Shown piece after piece: positions 1-8,057 of a stretch of DNA of 64,000 bases. The stretch comes from an uncultured Oscillospiraceae bacterium (lineage in GTDB: Bacteria > Bacillota > Clostridia > Oscillospirales > Oscillospiraceae): NCBI GenBank assembly GCA_950097245.1, contig CATNCS010000003.1, positions 1-64,000 on the forward strand, in the 5' to 3' direction. The position numbers and the translations under genes were made by a program. Numbering within the stretch: position 1 is the first letter of the stretch; each line of letters begins with the position of its first letter. Under the pieces are notes generated by a model. It did no database searches. It was not told the DNA's origin and saw only the letters and a list, made by a program, of their open reading frames with translations.

Positions 1-1412
1 TAAGTCTCCCTGCCTATATGCGTGATTGGCTGCTGAAAAAGTTTGAGCACGATGAGCGCGAATTCGATAAAGATGATCTATCCAGATTCGTCAAAAAATT
101 CATTCCAAGAAAAGATGACTGGAATACAATAAAGAATGATATTATTATCGAAGGGAAAACGGTGAAATTTCTTGCCAAAATATCTGTAAATATTGACATT
201 AAAACTAGTGAAGTATCTTTTTCCCTACCGGACTTTGGATTGGGGTTTAAAGATACTATTATCGAAAATGATGTGTGGGATTTATGCAAGGATGACCTTA
301 TAAAGGGAAGAGAAATATGGGGGATGGTGGGGCTTGGATATCGATCTCCGGACGATTTTGATTTCACCTTTGAATATGAAAGAAAATCCTCTAAAGCAAA
401 GAATTCAAAGGATGGAAAAATTAAACTTGTTTCCTTCAAAAATTTTTGTCCCTATGAGATTGATCTTGAGGTCTACAAAGAGGCCCGCAAAGAATTCACT
501 ACAAATGAATGGATTGATATTATCCTTGGCGCTGTGGACTACAATGCCGCAGGATATGAAACCGAAGAAGAAAAGCTCACTATGCTTACCAGACTACTTC
601 CATTTGTGGAAAAGCGTTTGAATCTGATTGAGCTGGCACCTAAAGGTACCGGTAAGTCTTATCTTTTTGGAAATGTCAGTCGATATGGTTGGCTTTCCAG
701 TGGTGGAGTCATGAGCCGTGCCAAGATGTTTTACGATCAGACAAAGCGCAGAGAGGGCTTAATCGCTGGAAGTGATTTTGTCACGCTGGATGAAGTACAG
801 ACAATTTCCTTTACCGATACGGATGAGATGCGGGCTGCTTTGAAAGGTTATCTGGAACAAGGCAACTTTACCGTGGGCGATTATAAAGGAACAGCCGATG
901 CAGGCATGATCCTCTGTGGTAATATCCGTAAAGAGATCATGGATGCAGATGGCTATGAAAACATGTTTACCGAGTTGCCTGCTGTTTTCCATGAGTCTGC
1001 ATTAATTGAAAGATTTCACGGATTTATTAAGGGATGGAATATCCCACGTATGAAAGATGATTTGAAAGTAAATGGATGGGCGCTTAATTCGGAGTACTTT
1101 TGTTCAATTATGCATGAGCTACGTGATGATATGACCTACAGGAGTATTGTAGATGAATATATCGTCGTTCCCGAAAGAGCTGACACACGTGATACCGAGG
1201 CCGTAAAGCGAATAGCTACAGCATATCTAAAGCTACTTTTCCCAAATGTTCAACATATGGAAGATATTACGCCAAGAGAATTTAAAAGATACTGCTTTGA
1301 CCGCGCTCGAAGAATGCGAGATACAATTAAATACCAACTTGGCTTGCTTGATATGGAGTATGCAGGAAAGGATTTGCCGCCATTCAAAATTTGTGGCATA
1401 GACTTAGAGTAA
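1..1412 (+). CDS. brxL: BREX system AAA+ protein BrxL (short form, 5' end outside window)
   Basis: BrxL-family (TIGR02688-type) AAA+ ATPase of BREX phage-defence systems. The P-loop PKGTGKS is near residue 207 (counting from the ATG at 18), the Walker B stretch FVTLDEVQ near 255, and the sensor-like segment AGMILCGNI near 295. The ORF track begins at the ATG at 18, but the frame is open back to base 3 and encodes SLPAYMRDWLL, which matches the family's conserved 'xPxYVxxYLL' region. The true start is therefore probably upstream of the window and about 30 residues are missing. No C-terminal Lon-type serine/lysine protease domain follows; the protein ends soon after the AAA+ and helical part, as in short BrxL forms. 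It is AT-richer than genes after 3 kb. The next gene starts one base after its stop, indicating one operon. The family assignment is firm; the BREX subtype is an inference. Confidence 0.88.
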   Translation, partial: SLPAYMRDWLLKKFEHDEREFDKDDLSRFVKKFIPRKDDWNTIKNDIIIEGKTVKFLAKISVNIDIKTSEVSFSLPDFGLGFKDTIIENDVWDLCKDDLIKGREIWGMVGLGYRSPDDFDFTFEYERKSSKAKNSKDGKIKLVSFKNFCPYEIDLEVYKEARKEFTTNEWIDIILGAVDYNAAGYETEEEKLTMLTRLLPFVEKRLNLIELAPKGTGKSYLFGNVSRYGWLSSGGVMSRAKMFYDQTKRREGLIAGSDFVTLDEVQTISFTDTDEMRAALKGYLEQGNFTVGDYKGTADAGMILCGNIRKEIMDADGYENMFTELPAVFHESALIERFHGFIKGWNIPRMKDDLKVNGWALNSEYFCSIMHELRDDMTYRSIVDEYIVVPERADTRDTEAVKRIATAYLKLLFPNVQHMEDITPREFKRYCFDRARRMRDTIKYQLGLLDMEYAGKDLPPFKICGIDLE

Positions 1413-1413
1413 C

Positions 1414-1614
1414 ATGGAAATAAAAAAATGTTATGTATGTGGAAAAGCTCCACTAACAAAAGACGAAATAGGCCTGACCAAAAAGATAATCAACAAAAAA
1501 GCTACAACTTTTTATTGTTTGCCTTGTCTGGCGGAGTACCTTGAAGTTACTGAAGAGGAACTGCTTGCTAAAATTGAGGATTTCAAGAACGAGGGTTGTA
1601 CGCTATTCAAATGA
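1414..1614 (+). CDS. Small four-cysteine (zinc-ribbon-like) protein in the BREX operon
   Basis: A 66-residue protein with CYVCG near residue 6 and CLPC near residue 35, suggesting one zinc site built from two CxxC knuckles, then an acidic helix and a C-terminal CTLFK with a fifth cysteine. No function can be assigned from sequence. It begins one base after the brxL stop and ends 11 bases before the cysteine desulfurase, so it is almost certainly co-transcribed and translationally coupled. Its position between an AAA+ BREX protein and a sulfur-mobilising enzyme makes a sulfur-acceptor or adaptor role conceivable, but that is inference only. Confidence 0.75.
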   Translation: MEIKKCYVCGKAPLTKDEIGLTKKIINKKATTFYCLPCLAEYLEVTEEELLAKIEDFKNEGCTLFK

Positions 1615-1625
1615 GGTGTTAGCTG

Positions 1626-2750
1626 ATGAAACCGCATATCTACGCCGATAATGCGGCAACGACAAAGCTGGATAAGGTTGTGTTTGAGGTAATGACACCT
1701 TGGCTTCTCGAGGAATATGGAAATGCTTCACAGCCCTATGCGTTTGCCCGTAAACCGAAAAGAGCTCTTGCAGATGCAAAAGTCATAATTGCAGAATGCA
1801 TAGGCGCCGAACCAGAGGAAATTTACTTTACCTCTGGTGGAACTGAGAGTGATAACTGGGTTATCAAAAGCTCTGCTTTTTCTGATCCGGAGAAAAGGGC
1901 AACGATAACTTCGGCTTTTGAACATCACGCAATTCTTCACTCCTGTGCGGCAATTGAGCGACTGGGATATCCAGTTGCCTACATGCTCCCTTCGAATGAG
2001 GGCTATATTACTTCAGAAATCCTGAAGAAGTATATAACCAATAGCACACGACTCGTTTCAGTTATATTTGCTAATAACGAGATTGGCAGTATCCAGCCTG
2101 TTCAAGAGCTGTGTGAAGTAGCCCATACTCATGGTGCGCTGTTCCATACAGACGCAGTTCAGGCCGTTGGACATATTAAAATCAATGTTCATGAGTTGGG
2201 AGTAGATTTTCTTTCGGCTTCCGCGCACAAGTTTAATGGCCCTAAAGGTATCGGATTCCTTTATATCCGTAAGGGTGTGGAATTGCCACCTTACGCAGAT
2301 GGCGGCGCACAAGAAGATGCGCATCGGGCAGGTACGGAGAATGTGGCAGGAATCGTTGGTATGGCAGCGGCATTAAAAGGAAACTGCGATTTACTGGAGA
2401 GGAATCAGCAGTACATTCTAGATTTAGAAAGATTGCTTATACTTCAGCTTGATAAAGCTGGCATTGCCTATAAACGCAATGGTGGAAATTGCATGTTACC
2501 GGGTCTGTTAAGTCTATCGTTTTTAGGAAAGAGTGGAGAAGCTATTCTTCACCGCATGGATCTTATGGGTATCAGCATTTCAACAGGCTCCGCCTGTGAC
2601 AGTGTAAATACAGAGATTTCTCATGTCCTGAAGGCCATCCAGCTTGATGAGGATTATGCCACAGGTACAATTCGTATTTCACTAGGAAAGAATAATACAG
2701 AAGAAGATGCTAAGATAATTGCAGCATCTCTGATAAAAATAGTAGCATGA
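1626..2750 (+). CDS. Cysteine desulfurase (IscS/NifS/DndA-like) in the defence operon
   Basis: A 374-residue PLP-dependent class V aminotransferase-fold enzyme that removes sulfur from cysteine as an enzyme persulfide. Seen directly: N-terminal YADNAATTKLD, the cofactor-contacting FEHHAILHSC, the PLP-lysine loop SAHKFNGPKG, and the active-site loop STGSACDS near residue 322, with the catalytic cysteine in GSAC. The ribosome site gaggtg precedes the ATG. It is third in the brxL operon and shares its lower GC content, unlike the second cysteine desulfurase at 13.8 kb, which has a distinct sequence and a chromosomal context. In phosphorothioation systems (Dnd, Ssp) an enzyme of this type feeds sulfur to a PAPS-reductase-like partner. 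A dedicated role in DNA sulfur modification is likely but not proven here. Confidence 0.9.
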   Translation: MKPHIYADNAATTKLDKVVFEVMTPWLLEEYGNASQPYAFARKPKRALADAKVIIAECIGAEPEEIYFTSGGTESDNWVIKSSAFSDPEKRATITSAFEHHAILHSCAAIERLGYPVAYMLPSNEGYITSEILKKYITNSTRLVSVIFANNEIGSIQPVQELCEVAHTHGALFHTDAVQAVGHIKINVHELGVDFLSASAHKFNGPKGIGFLYIRKGVELPPYADGGAQEDAHRAGTENVAGIVGMAAALKGNCDLLERNQQYILDLERLLILQLDKAGIAYKRNGGNCMLPGLLSLSFLGKSGEAILHRMDLMGISISTGSACDSVNTEISHVLKAIQLDEDYATGTIRISLGKNNTEEDAKIIAASLIKIVA

Positions 2751-3022
2751 AGTGTAGTATCAGGCCTAAATGCTATCTGGTAAATAATTTGCAACCCTTG
2801 TGCGGCAATGAATTTATACGAAAATGATGTCTTGTGGGAAACTGCTATATAAAAAGTCGTTTCGTTTGGAATAAGTCTGCATGAAGCTTAGTCAAAGTGT
2901 TTCATTCCAACCTTTATATTTCTCTGCCATCATCATATATTTCACTCGACTTTTGCTCCTTCATTCGGTATTGTGTTGGTTGCAAAGAGCACCAAAAAAT
3001 ACTGAATGCAGGAGGAAAAAGT

Positions 3023-3793
3023 ATGACCAGCATGAAAAAGCGCATTGCCGCCACACTGACGGCGACCATCCTTGCAACCGCACTCACCGTTCCCGCTGCG
3101 GCGGAGGCTCCGGCCATCCGGGTAAGCAGCTACAAAGGCAGCACCCTGGAGGTGGGAGATAGAAGTGGCCTGATCATCGGCCCCAGCGTCACGGACTACT
3201 CCGTCACCTCCAGCGCCCCGGACACAGTGGCGGTGGAGCAGGTGCTGACCTTCTGGGTTGCCGTCGCCAAGGCGGAGGGGAGTGCGGAGATCACCGCCTC
3301 CAACAGCGCGGGAGAGTCCGGAGCCGTAATGCTGACAGTCGGCCCCGCTATTCCTGCCACACCGGAAGTCCCCGCCAGCGGGAACAGCGTCAGCCTAACG
3401 GACAACCTTGAGATACGCCAGGAGATGATCCACTTGATTAACCAGACCCGCAAAGCCAATGGGGTCTCGGAGTTGCCGGTCAACGAGGCCCTGATGAACG
3501 CCGCCCAGGTTTGCTCTGACCGGCGCTACACCTGGCATCACACTCCGGAAGAAAGCAAGGCCGCTGCAGACGCCGGTTACCCCTATGGCTTCGGTGATAA
3601 CCTCACTGTGTTCACCGGCACAGCCGATGCCGCCCAACGCGCCGTCGACAACTGGATCAACTCCCCAGGTCACTTCCAGACGATGATCGATCCACGTTGC
3701 GACTGCATCGGGGTAGGCGTGACCCAGTACGACGGGATCACATACTGCTACATGTTTGTCGGAATACCCAACAGCGTCAATTTCTATGCGTAA
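3023..3793 (+). CDS. Secreted CAP-domain (SCP/PR-1-like) protein
   Basis: A 256-residue exported protein. The ORF track starts at 2897, but GGAGG at 3011-3015 is correctly spaced for the ATG at 3023, giving MTSMKKRIAATLTATILA, a normal signal peptide with a cleavage region at VPAAAEA. Residues 30-120 resemble a bacterial Ig-like domain, followed by a proline-rich linker. The last 125 residues carry a CAP/SCP fold: an N-terminal IRQEMIHLINQTRKANG helix, then WINSPGHFQTMIDP and GVGVTQYDGITYCYMFVG. CAP proteins are secreted and functionally varied, so no activity is assigned. The base composition switches to GC-rich at this gene. It stands alone, with the DUF6076 gene convergent to it. Confidence 0.82.
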   Translation: MTSMKKRIAATLTATILATALTVPAAAEAPAIRVSSYKGSTLEVGDRSGLIIGPSVTDYSVTSSAPDTVAVEQVLTFWVAVAKAEGSAEITASNSAGESGAVMLTVGPAIPATPEVPASGNSVSLTDNLEIRQEMIHLINQTRKANGVSELPVNEALMNAAQVCSDRRYTWHHTPEESKAAADAGYPYGFGDNLTVFTGTADAAQRAVDNWINSPGHFQTMIDPRCDCIGVGVTQYDGITYCYMFVGIPNSVNFYA

Positions 3794-3901
3794 CAAGGCA
3801 GCGAACTGAAAGTGCAGACCCAAAATCAAGAGCAGGCCGAAAACGGTCTGCTCCTGGCTTTCAGATCCTGCGTCTCCATATTCAAAGAATAACCGATCCG
3901 C

Positions 3902-4948
3902 TCAAAAGGCGGCAAATCGTTTCCGCATTTCCTCGTCCGACAGTTTTCCCTGCTCCGCCAGATCCAGCACCTCCTGAACCTGGGACATGGCAGCGTTCCA
4001 CTCATCCCTGCTGATCTTACCTCTCTGCTTTCTCGCCTTCAGGCGGTTATAGACCTTCCGATACTCCACACCTGCCGGACTCAGACCCGTGGGATGATTC
4101 GCCTTTCTGTGAGCGCCGACCTTGCGGCAGGTGCGCTCCGTCTCGCCGGGCGCGACATTATTGCAGTAGCAGGTGTTGTACGCGGCGGTCAGCAAGAAAA
4201 AGCGTCCGCAGTTGTGGCAGCGGCGGGGTGCGTTGCCCACCATCAGACCCCGGTAGAAATCGGTGTAGAGAAAGTGGGAGAGGTAACGGAACTCCACTTT
4301 CTCTGCCAGAAGGACTTTTCCTGTCTCGGCAGGGTCTACCGTCGGGACAAAGCAAAGCTGAGTGGGAAAGCTCTGACTGAATTCCTGCTCCGGGAAAAAC
4401 AGTTCCCCCGCGGCTGCCATGTCGGTAAAGTAAGCGGCGTAAGCTCCTGCGTATGCCTCATCACTGCGACGGGAGAGCGGCTCCAAATAGAGCTCCAGCA
4501 TCCCGTCCAACTGTCCCCGGAGGTTCCGCAGGCTCTCTGCAAAGTATTCCAGTCCAGAGAGAAAATCCTCAAACATCCGGTGACCCTCGGAGTCAACGTC
4601 CAGAACCTCCGACCACTTCGTCCGGTCGGACAGCAGGTCAGGAAACAAGCTCCGGGCCGCCTCTGTGTCCAGGCGCAGACTCCGGTAGACCGGCAAATCA
4701 AAAACCAGATCCCAGACAGCGTTGAGCCGTTCCTGCGCGGAACGGGCGGCGCTGTCTGTTTTTTCCTGGAGCAGTGTCCACACAGCGGACATGAAGTGAT
4801 CAACACGCCGGTCGATCTCCGTTAGTATCTCGCCGTCCAGGTTCAGAACATCCGTTGTGAGCTGACCCAGCGGAAAAGCCGCTCCGTCCAGAAATACAGT
4901 GCCTCCGGTAAAGAAAACCGAGAACCGGTCAAAGGTGTTCTCCGCCAT
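3902..4948 (-). CDS. DUF6076-type protein with C-terminal cysteine cluster
   Basis: A 348-residue cytoplasmic protein of unknown function resembling DUF6076 proteins common in clostridial mobile elements. The ORF runs upstream to 5065, but GGAGGG followed by ATGGCGGAGAAC places the start at 4948. The first 240 residues are helical without recognisable motifs. Residues about 255-300 hold CHNCGRFF...CYCNN...TCRK, a probable zinc-binding cluster, followed by a basic helical tail (YNRLKARKQRGKISRDEW). It is transcribed away from the excisionase-like gene, so the roughly 140-bp gap between them is a divergent control region. The family call is moderately sure; function is unknown. Confidence 0.72.
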   Translation of the reverse strand: MAENTFDRFSVFFTGGTVFLDGAAFPLGQLTTDVLNLDGEILTEIDRRVDHFMSAVWTLLQEKTDSAARSAQERLNAVWDLVFDLPVYRSLRLDTEAARSLFPDLLSDRTKWSEVLDVDSEGHRMFEDFLSGLEYFAESLRNLRGQLDGMLELYLEPLSRRSDEAYAGAYAAYFTDMAAAGELFFPEQEFSQSFPTQLCFVPTVDPAETGKVLLAEKVEFRYLSHFLYTDFYRGLMVGNAPRRCHNCGRFFLLTAAYNTCYCNNVAPGETERTCRKVGAHRKANHPTGLSPAGVEYRKVYNRLKARKQRGKISRDEWNAAMSQVQEVLDLAEQGKLSDEEMRKRFAAF

Positions 4949-5088
4949 GCCGCTCCCTCCTGTATCCGATAGACTTTTGGCGTTTCCCCATCCTGGGCCA
5001 AATCTATTGTACGACCACTGATTTTGTGTTACCTTCATCATATCAGAGCAACAAGCAGAAGTCAATCAGGTATAAAGGAGGATGTAAC

Positions 5089-5298
5089 ATGAAAGAGTCG
5101 GTCTACAAAACCTATGACGAGCTGCCGCTGTTCCTGAACGCGGAGACAGTGGCAAGGGTGCTGGGCGTCTCGCCGTCCAGTGGGTACGAGTTGATGCATG
5201 AGCAAGGGTTTCCCTCTCTGCGCATTGGCAGCCGTATCGTGATCCCCAAGGAGGCGTTCATCTGTTGGGTGGAAGAACACACAGGAGGTACGGCGTGA
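5089..5298 (+). CDS. Excisionase-like helix-turn-helix DNA-binding protein
   Basis: A 69-residue protein with the compact winged helix-turn-helix of MerR-like excisionases: LNAETVARVLGVSPSSGYELM then FPSLRIGSRIVIPKEAFICWVEEH. AAAGGAGG lies just before the ATG at 5089, so the longer ORF start at 5026 is rejected. Its stop overlaps the GTG of the next gene by four bases (GTGA). Small proteins of this kind bias tyrosine-recombinase reactions toward excision, and two tyrosine recombinases lie 1.6 kb downstream on the same strand. It could instead be a transcriptional regulator of the element. Confidence 0.8.
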   Translation: MKESVYKTYDELPLFLNAETVARVLGVSPSSGYELMHEQGFPSLRIGSRIVIPKEAFICWVEEHTGGTA

Positions 5299-5870
5299 AG
5301 AAATACGATCTCTATTCCAAGCGCGACCCGGCCAAGAATTTTTCTCCTCTGCCCAATGAGGTGTTCTACCTGGGGCTGTCCTACGGCGCCATTGCGGTCT
5401 ACGGTTACCTGATGCACATCGAGGACAGGAAAACCTTCCAGTCCTACGCCAGCTACAACACCATCGGCAGAGCGGTGAAGATGAGCGCTAACACCGTGCG
5501 AAAGTATGTGCTGGAGCTGGAGGACAAACACCTCATCCGCACAGAGCCCACCACCGTCGTCACCCGAGACGGACGCAAGCGCAACGGAACACTGCGCTAC
5601 TACATCCGTCCCATTCAGGAGGCAGTGGATTACTACCACGAGCGGCAGCTCAGTCAGCTGGAGCTGGATACCGAGCGGCAGGGAGCCCAGGCCCGATTGT
5701 CGCGGCTGTGTGCGGCGCAGGAGCCGCTCCCGGCGGCAGGGCGGCCCATGACACCCCCAGCAGCAGAACGCGGCGTGTCGGGGCTGTGCGGCCCGGTGTG
5801 CGGAACGGGTGACCTCAGCGATTTTCAAAACGGTCCGGTGAACCGGGGGGTCGAAAAAAGTGCAGGATAA
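5295..5870 (+). CDS. Helix-turn-helix protein, replication-initiator-like
   Basis: A 191-residue protein beginning at a GTG that overlaps the preceding stop by four bases and is served by AGGAGG at 5283-5288. The N-terminal half (FSPLPNEVFYLGLSYGAIAVYGYLM, YNTIGRAVKMSANTVRKYVLELEDKHLI) is a winged helix of the kind found in plasmid and ICE replication-initiator N-termini. The C-terminal third is low complexity and without recognisable domain. It is translationally coupled to the excisionase-like gene, so both probably belong to a transfer/excision control module. Replication initiation versus pure regulation cannot be separated from sequence. Confidence 0.65.
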   Translation: MKKYDLYSKRDPAKNFSPLPNEVFYLGLSYGAIAVYGYLMHIEDRKTFQSYASYNTIGRAVKMSANTVRKYVLELEDKHLIRTEPTTVVTRDGRKRNGTLRYYIRPIQEAVDYYHERQLSQLELDTERQGAQARLSRLCAAQEPLPAAGRPMTPPAAERGVSGLCGPVCGTGDLSDFQNGPVNRGVEKSAG

Positions 5871-5871
5871 A

Positions 5872-5926
5872 GGCGTGGCGCCTTGCGCCGCCACGCCGGG
5901 TCACACCGGCCCGCAATGCGGGCCGG
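5872..5926 (+). repeat. Two adjacent GC-rich hairpins (candidate nick/transfer region or terminator pair)
   Basis: Two inverted repeats in tandem: ggcgtggcg/cgccacgcc (9-bp arms, 5872-5897) and ccggcccgc-aat-gcgggccgg (9-bp arms, 3-base loop, 5906-5926). No T-run follows either, which argues against ordinary intrinsic terminators. They begin two bases after the stop of the HTH gene and lie 200 bp before a ribbon-helix-helix-like gene. The rest of the gap, 5927-6124, holds no other gene that I can support. Confidence 0.5.
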
Positions 5927-6124
5927 GAGAGGGGAAACGCCGAAGCTTGGAACCGTTTGCGGTACATTTTAAGAAAAACTGTGCAAATCGCAGAATGGCA
6001 TCAAATTCCCCGGCGTGGCATTGGATATGGCATTGATAAGGGCGTAAACTCTACTGCCGCAAGGATAATTCAGGCATTACTGGTGGCGAAAGCCCCGAAA
6101 AACACAGTTTTGGAGGATAACATC

Positions 6125-6529
6125 ATGGCAGAAGAAAAAGTGAGATTTCAGATGAGAATTGATCCGGATACCGACCGGAAGATCAAAGCGGCGATGCCGC
6201 TAGCACACTGTCGCAGTCAAAATGAGTTCGTGGAAACTGCTCTGCGGTTCTACTGCGACTACCTGACAGCGGGAGACTGCACAGCCGTAGCGCCTATGTA
6301 CATGTCCGCTATTCGCGGTACAGTGCAGGACTCGGAGAACCGCGTCTGCCGACTGCTCTTCAAGCTGGCGGTGGAGCAGGACATGGTGATGAATGTGCTG
6401 GCGGCGGGGATGGAGATTCCCGATGAGCAGCTCAAGGCGCTCCGTGGGCGGTGCGTCCAGAATGTAAAAAAGACCGGCGGCAGTGTTACGCTGGACGACG
6501 CGGTCCGCTACCAGAACGGCGGGCTGTAA
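6125..6529 (+). CDS. Ribbon-helix-helix-like protein of the mobile element
   Basis: A 134-residue protein. The ORF track start at 5957 is not supported; GGAGG at 6112-6116 points to ATG 6125 (MAEEKVRFQMRIDPDTDRKI). The first 50 residues (FQMRIDPDTDRKIKAAMPLA...SQNEFVETALRFY) fit an Arc/MetJ-type beta strand-helix-helix, the fold used by relaxosome accessory proteins and small repressors. The remaining 80 residues are helical with no known motif. Its position just after the paired hairpins would suit a protein that binds that region, but this is inference. Confidence 0.62.
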   Translation: MAEEKVRFQMRIDPDTDRKIKAAMPLAHCRSQNEFVETALRFYCDYLTAGDCTAVAPMYMSAIRGTVQDSENRVCRLLFKLAVEQDMVMNVLAAGMEIPDEQLKALRGRCVQNVKKTGGSVTLDDAVRYQNGGL

Positions 6530-6592
6530 AAAAGTAGTAGCTATTCCCGACGAAGTGTGGTATGTGTTGGTGTTGCAAAGGAGGTAGCAGAC

Positions 6593-6889
6593 ATGAGAAC
6601 GACTCTGGAGGATCTCTACTACGGCAACATCACACCCTGTGAGCAACAGATGATACCTGGCTCAGAGCTGAAGCGGGCAGTAGACCGTGTTGCCAAGTGC
6701 GAGGCACAGCTGATGGAACTCCTCAACGAGGAGGGTCAGCAGGCCCTCACAAGGTTCACCCGCTCCCAGCATGAGATCAACAGCATCACAGCAACCGAAA
6801 ATTTCATTCTGGGCTTCCGATTGGGTATCAGGATCATGACTGAGTGCATGGATGACAACGACGGAGATATTCGGAGTGGAGGTGAATAA
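6593..6889 (+). CDS. DUF6809-like protein
   Basis: A 98-residue protein, MRTTLEDLYYGNITPCEQQ..., with a highly helical centre and the run TATENFILGFRLGIRIMTECM, resembling DUF6809 proteins that recur in clostridial integrative elements. AAAGGAGG upstream selects ATG 6593 over the ORF-track start at 6557. It ends three bases before the first integrase gene, so the two are co-transcribed. Function is unknown. Confidence 0.68.
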   Translation: MRTTLEDLYYGNITPCEQQMIPGSELKRAVDRVAKCEAQLMELLNEEGQQALTRFTRSQHEINSITATENFILGFRLGIRIMTECMDDNDGDIRSGGE

Positions 6890-6892
6890 CAG

Positions 6893-8053
6893 ATGGCAAA
6901 GCGCAGACCGTCCGGCGACGGCATGGTGCGCAAACGGGAGGACGGACGCTGGGAGGGCCGCATCGTGGTGGGCCACAAGGAGAACGGCGAGTCCATCTTC
7001 CGCTACGTCTCCGCCAAAAGTCAGAAGGCCCTGATGAAAAAGCTGCACCAGAGCATCCAGGAGTACCGGGATGTGGACCTGAGCGAGGATAGCCGGATGC
7101 CGCTGGGAGAGTGGCTGGACCGCTGGCTGGAGGAGTACGTCTCGCCCGTGGTGCGTGAGTCCACACTGAAGGGTTACCGGCAGTACATCGAGTGCTACAT
7201 CAAGCCCCGGCTGGGGGACAGACCGGTGTGCAAGGTGACTGCCGCTGACGTGCAGGCCTTGTACCGGGAGGTGCAAAAGAACGGGCGCAAGACCGAGCAT
7301 CCCGAGTACGGGTACGCGCTCTCCGGCTCTACCGTCCGCAGTCTCCACGGTGTGCTCCACCAGGCCATGGACGCGGCGGTGCGGGAGCGGCTCACGGCGA
7401 GAAATCCCACAGAGGGCGTTACGCTTCCCAAAAAGAAAGCCTCCGCCAAGCAGATTCTCAACGACGAGCAACTGGAGCGGTTCATGGAGGAGATCAAAAA
7501 GGACCCGGTCTGGCACGACTTCTTCTACACTGAGCTGACCACTGGGATGCGCCGGGGTGAGATCTGCGGTCTGATGTGGTCCGACTTCGACGGGAAGAAG
7601 GGGACGCTGACAGTGCGCCGGACGCTCCACCAGCGCAAGGGCGGCGGGCTGACCACCGGTGAGACCAAGACGGGAAAGGGCCGGCGCACCATCACCCTGC
7701 CACCCAGCACGGCCCAACTGCTGCGGGAACGGAGGAGAGGCTCCTGCTCCCAGTGGATCTTCCCCAATCCCCTCCGCCCGGAGGACCCGGTCAATCCCGG
7801 CAGGGCCTACAGCCGCCTGAAGACTCTGCTGAAAAGTGCAGGCCTGCCCGGCATCCGCTTCCATGACCTGCGTCACACCTTCGCCACCCATGCCCTGACC
7901 AGCGGCGTAGACGCCAAGACGCTGTCCGGCATCCTGGGGCACACCAAGGCGTCCTTCACCCTGGACACCTACACCCACGTCACCGGAGATATGCACCGCC
8001 GGGCGGCGGAGATTGTTGGCGGCTTTCTGGACGACATCATGGTGAGGGGGTGA
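6893..8053 (+). CDS. Tyrosine recombinase/integrase 1
   Basis: A 386-residue site-specific integrase. The N-terminal AP2-like arm-binding domain is at 1-45 (DGMVRKREDGRWEGRIVVG), a SAM-like core-binding domain at about 65-165, and the catalytic domain to the C-terminus. Active-site signatures are TGMRRGE (first Arg, about 217), HDLRHTFATHAL (about 323) and GHTKASFTLDTYTH with the nucleophilic Tyr near 360. All look intact. The gene is followed directly by a second integrase in the same direction, and the pair faces a tRNA-Ala gene 1.6 kb away, which is the likely attachment site. Confidence 0.93.
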   Translation: MAKRRPSGDGMVRKREDGRWEGRIVVGHKENGESIFRYVSAKSQKALMKKLHQSIQEYRDVDLSEDSRMPLGEWLDRWLEEYVSPVVRESTLKGYRQYIECYIKPRLGDRPVCKVTAADVQALYREVQKNGRKTEHPEYGYALSGSTVRSLHGVLHQAMDAAVRERLTARNPTEGVTLPKKKASAKQILNDEQLERFMEEIKKDPVWHDFFYTELTTGMRRGEICGLMWSDFDGKKGTLTVRRTLHQRKGGGLTTGETKTGKGRRTITLPPSTAQLLRERRRGSCSQWIFPNPLRPEDPVNPGRAYSRLKTLLKSAGLPGIRFHDLRHTFATHALTSGVDAKTLSGILGHTKASFTLDTYTHVTGDMHRRAAEIVGGFLDDIMVRG

Positions 8054-8057
8054 GGGT

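Noticed and set aside
1-1412. Calling BrxL a Lon protease
   Set aside because: The AAA+ part is clear, but no C-terminal Lon-type Ser/Lys protease domain is encoded before the stop.
6662-7996. 444-residue ORF on the - strand
   Set aside because: Antisense shadow of integrase 1; the + strand frame has the complete tyrosine-recombinase active site.
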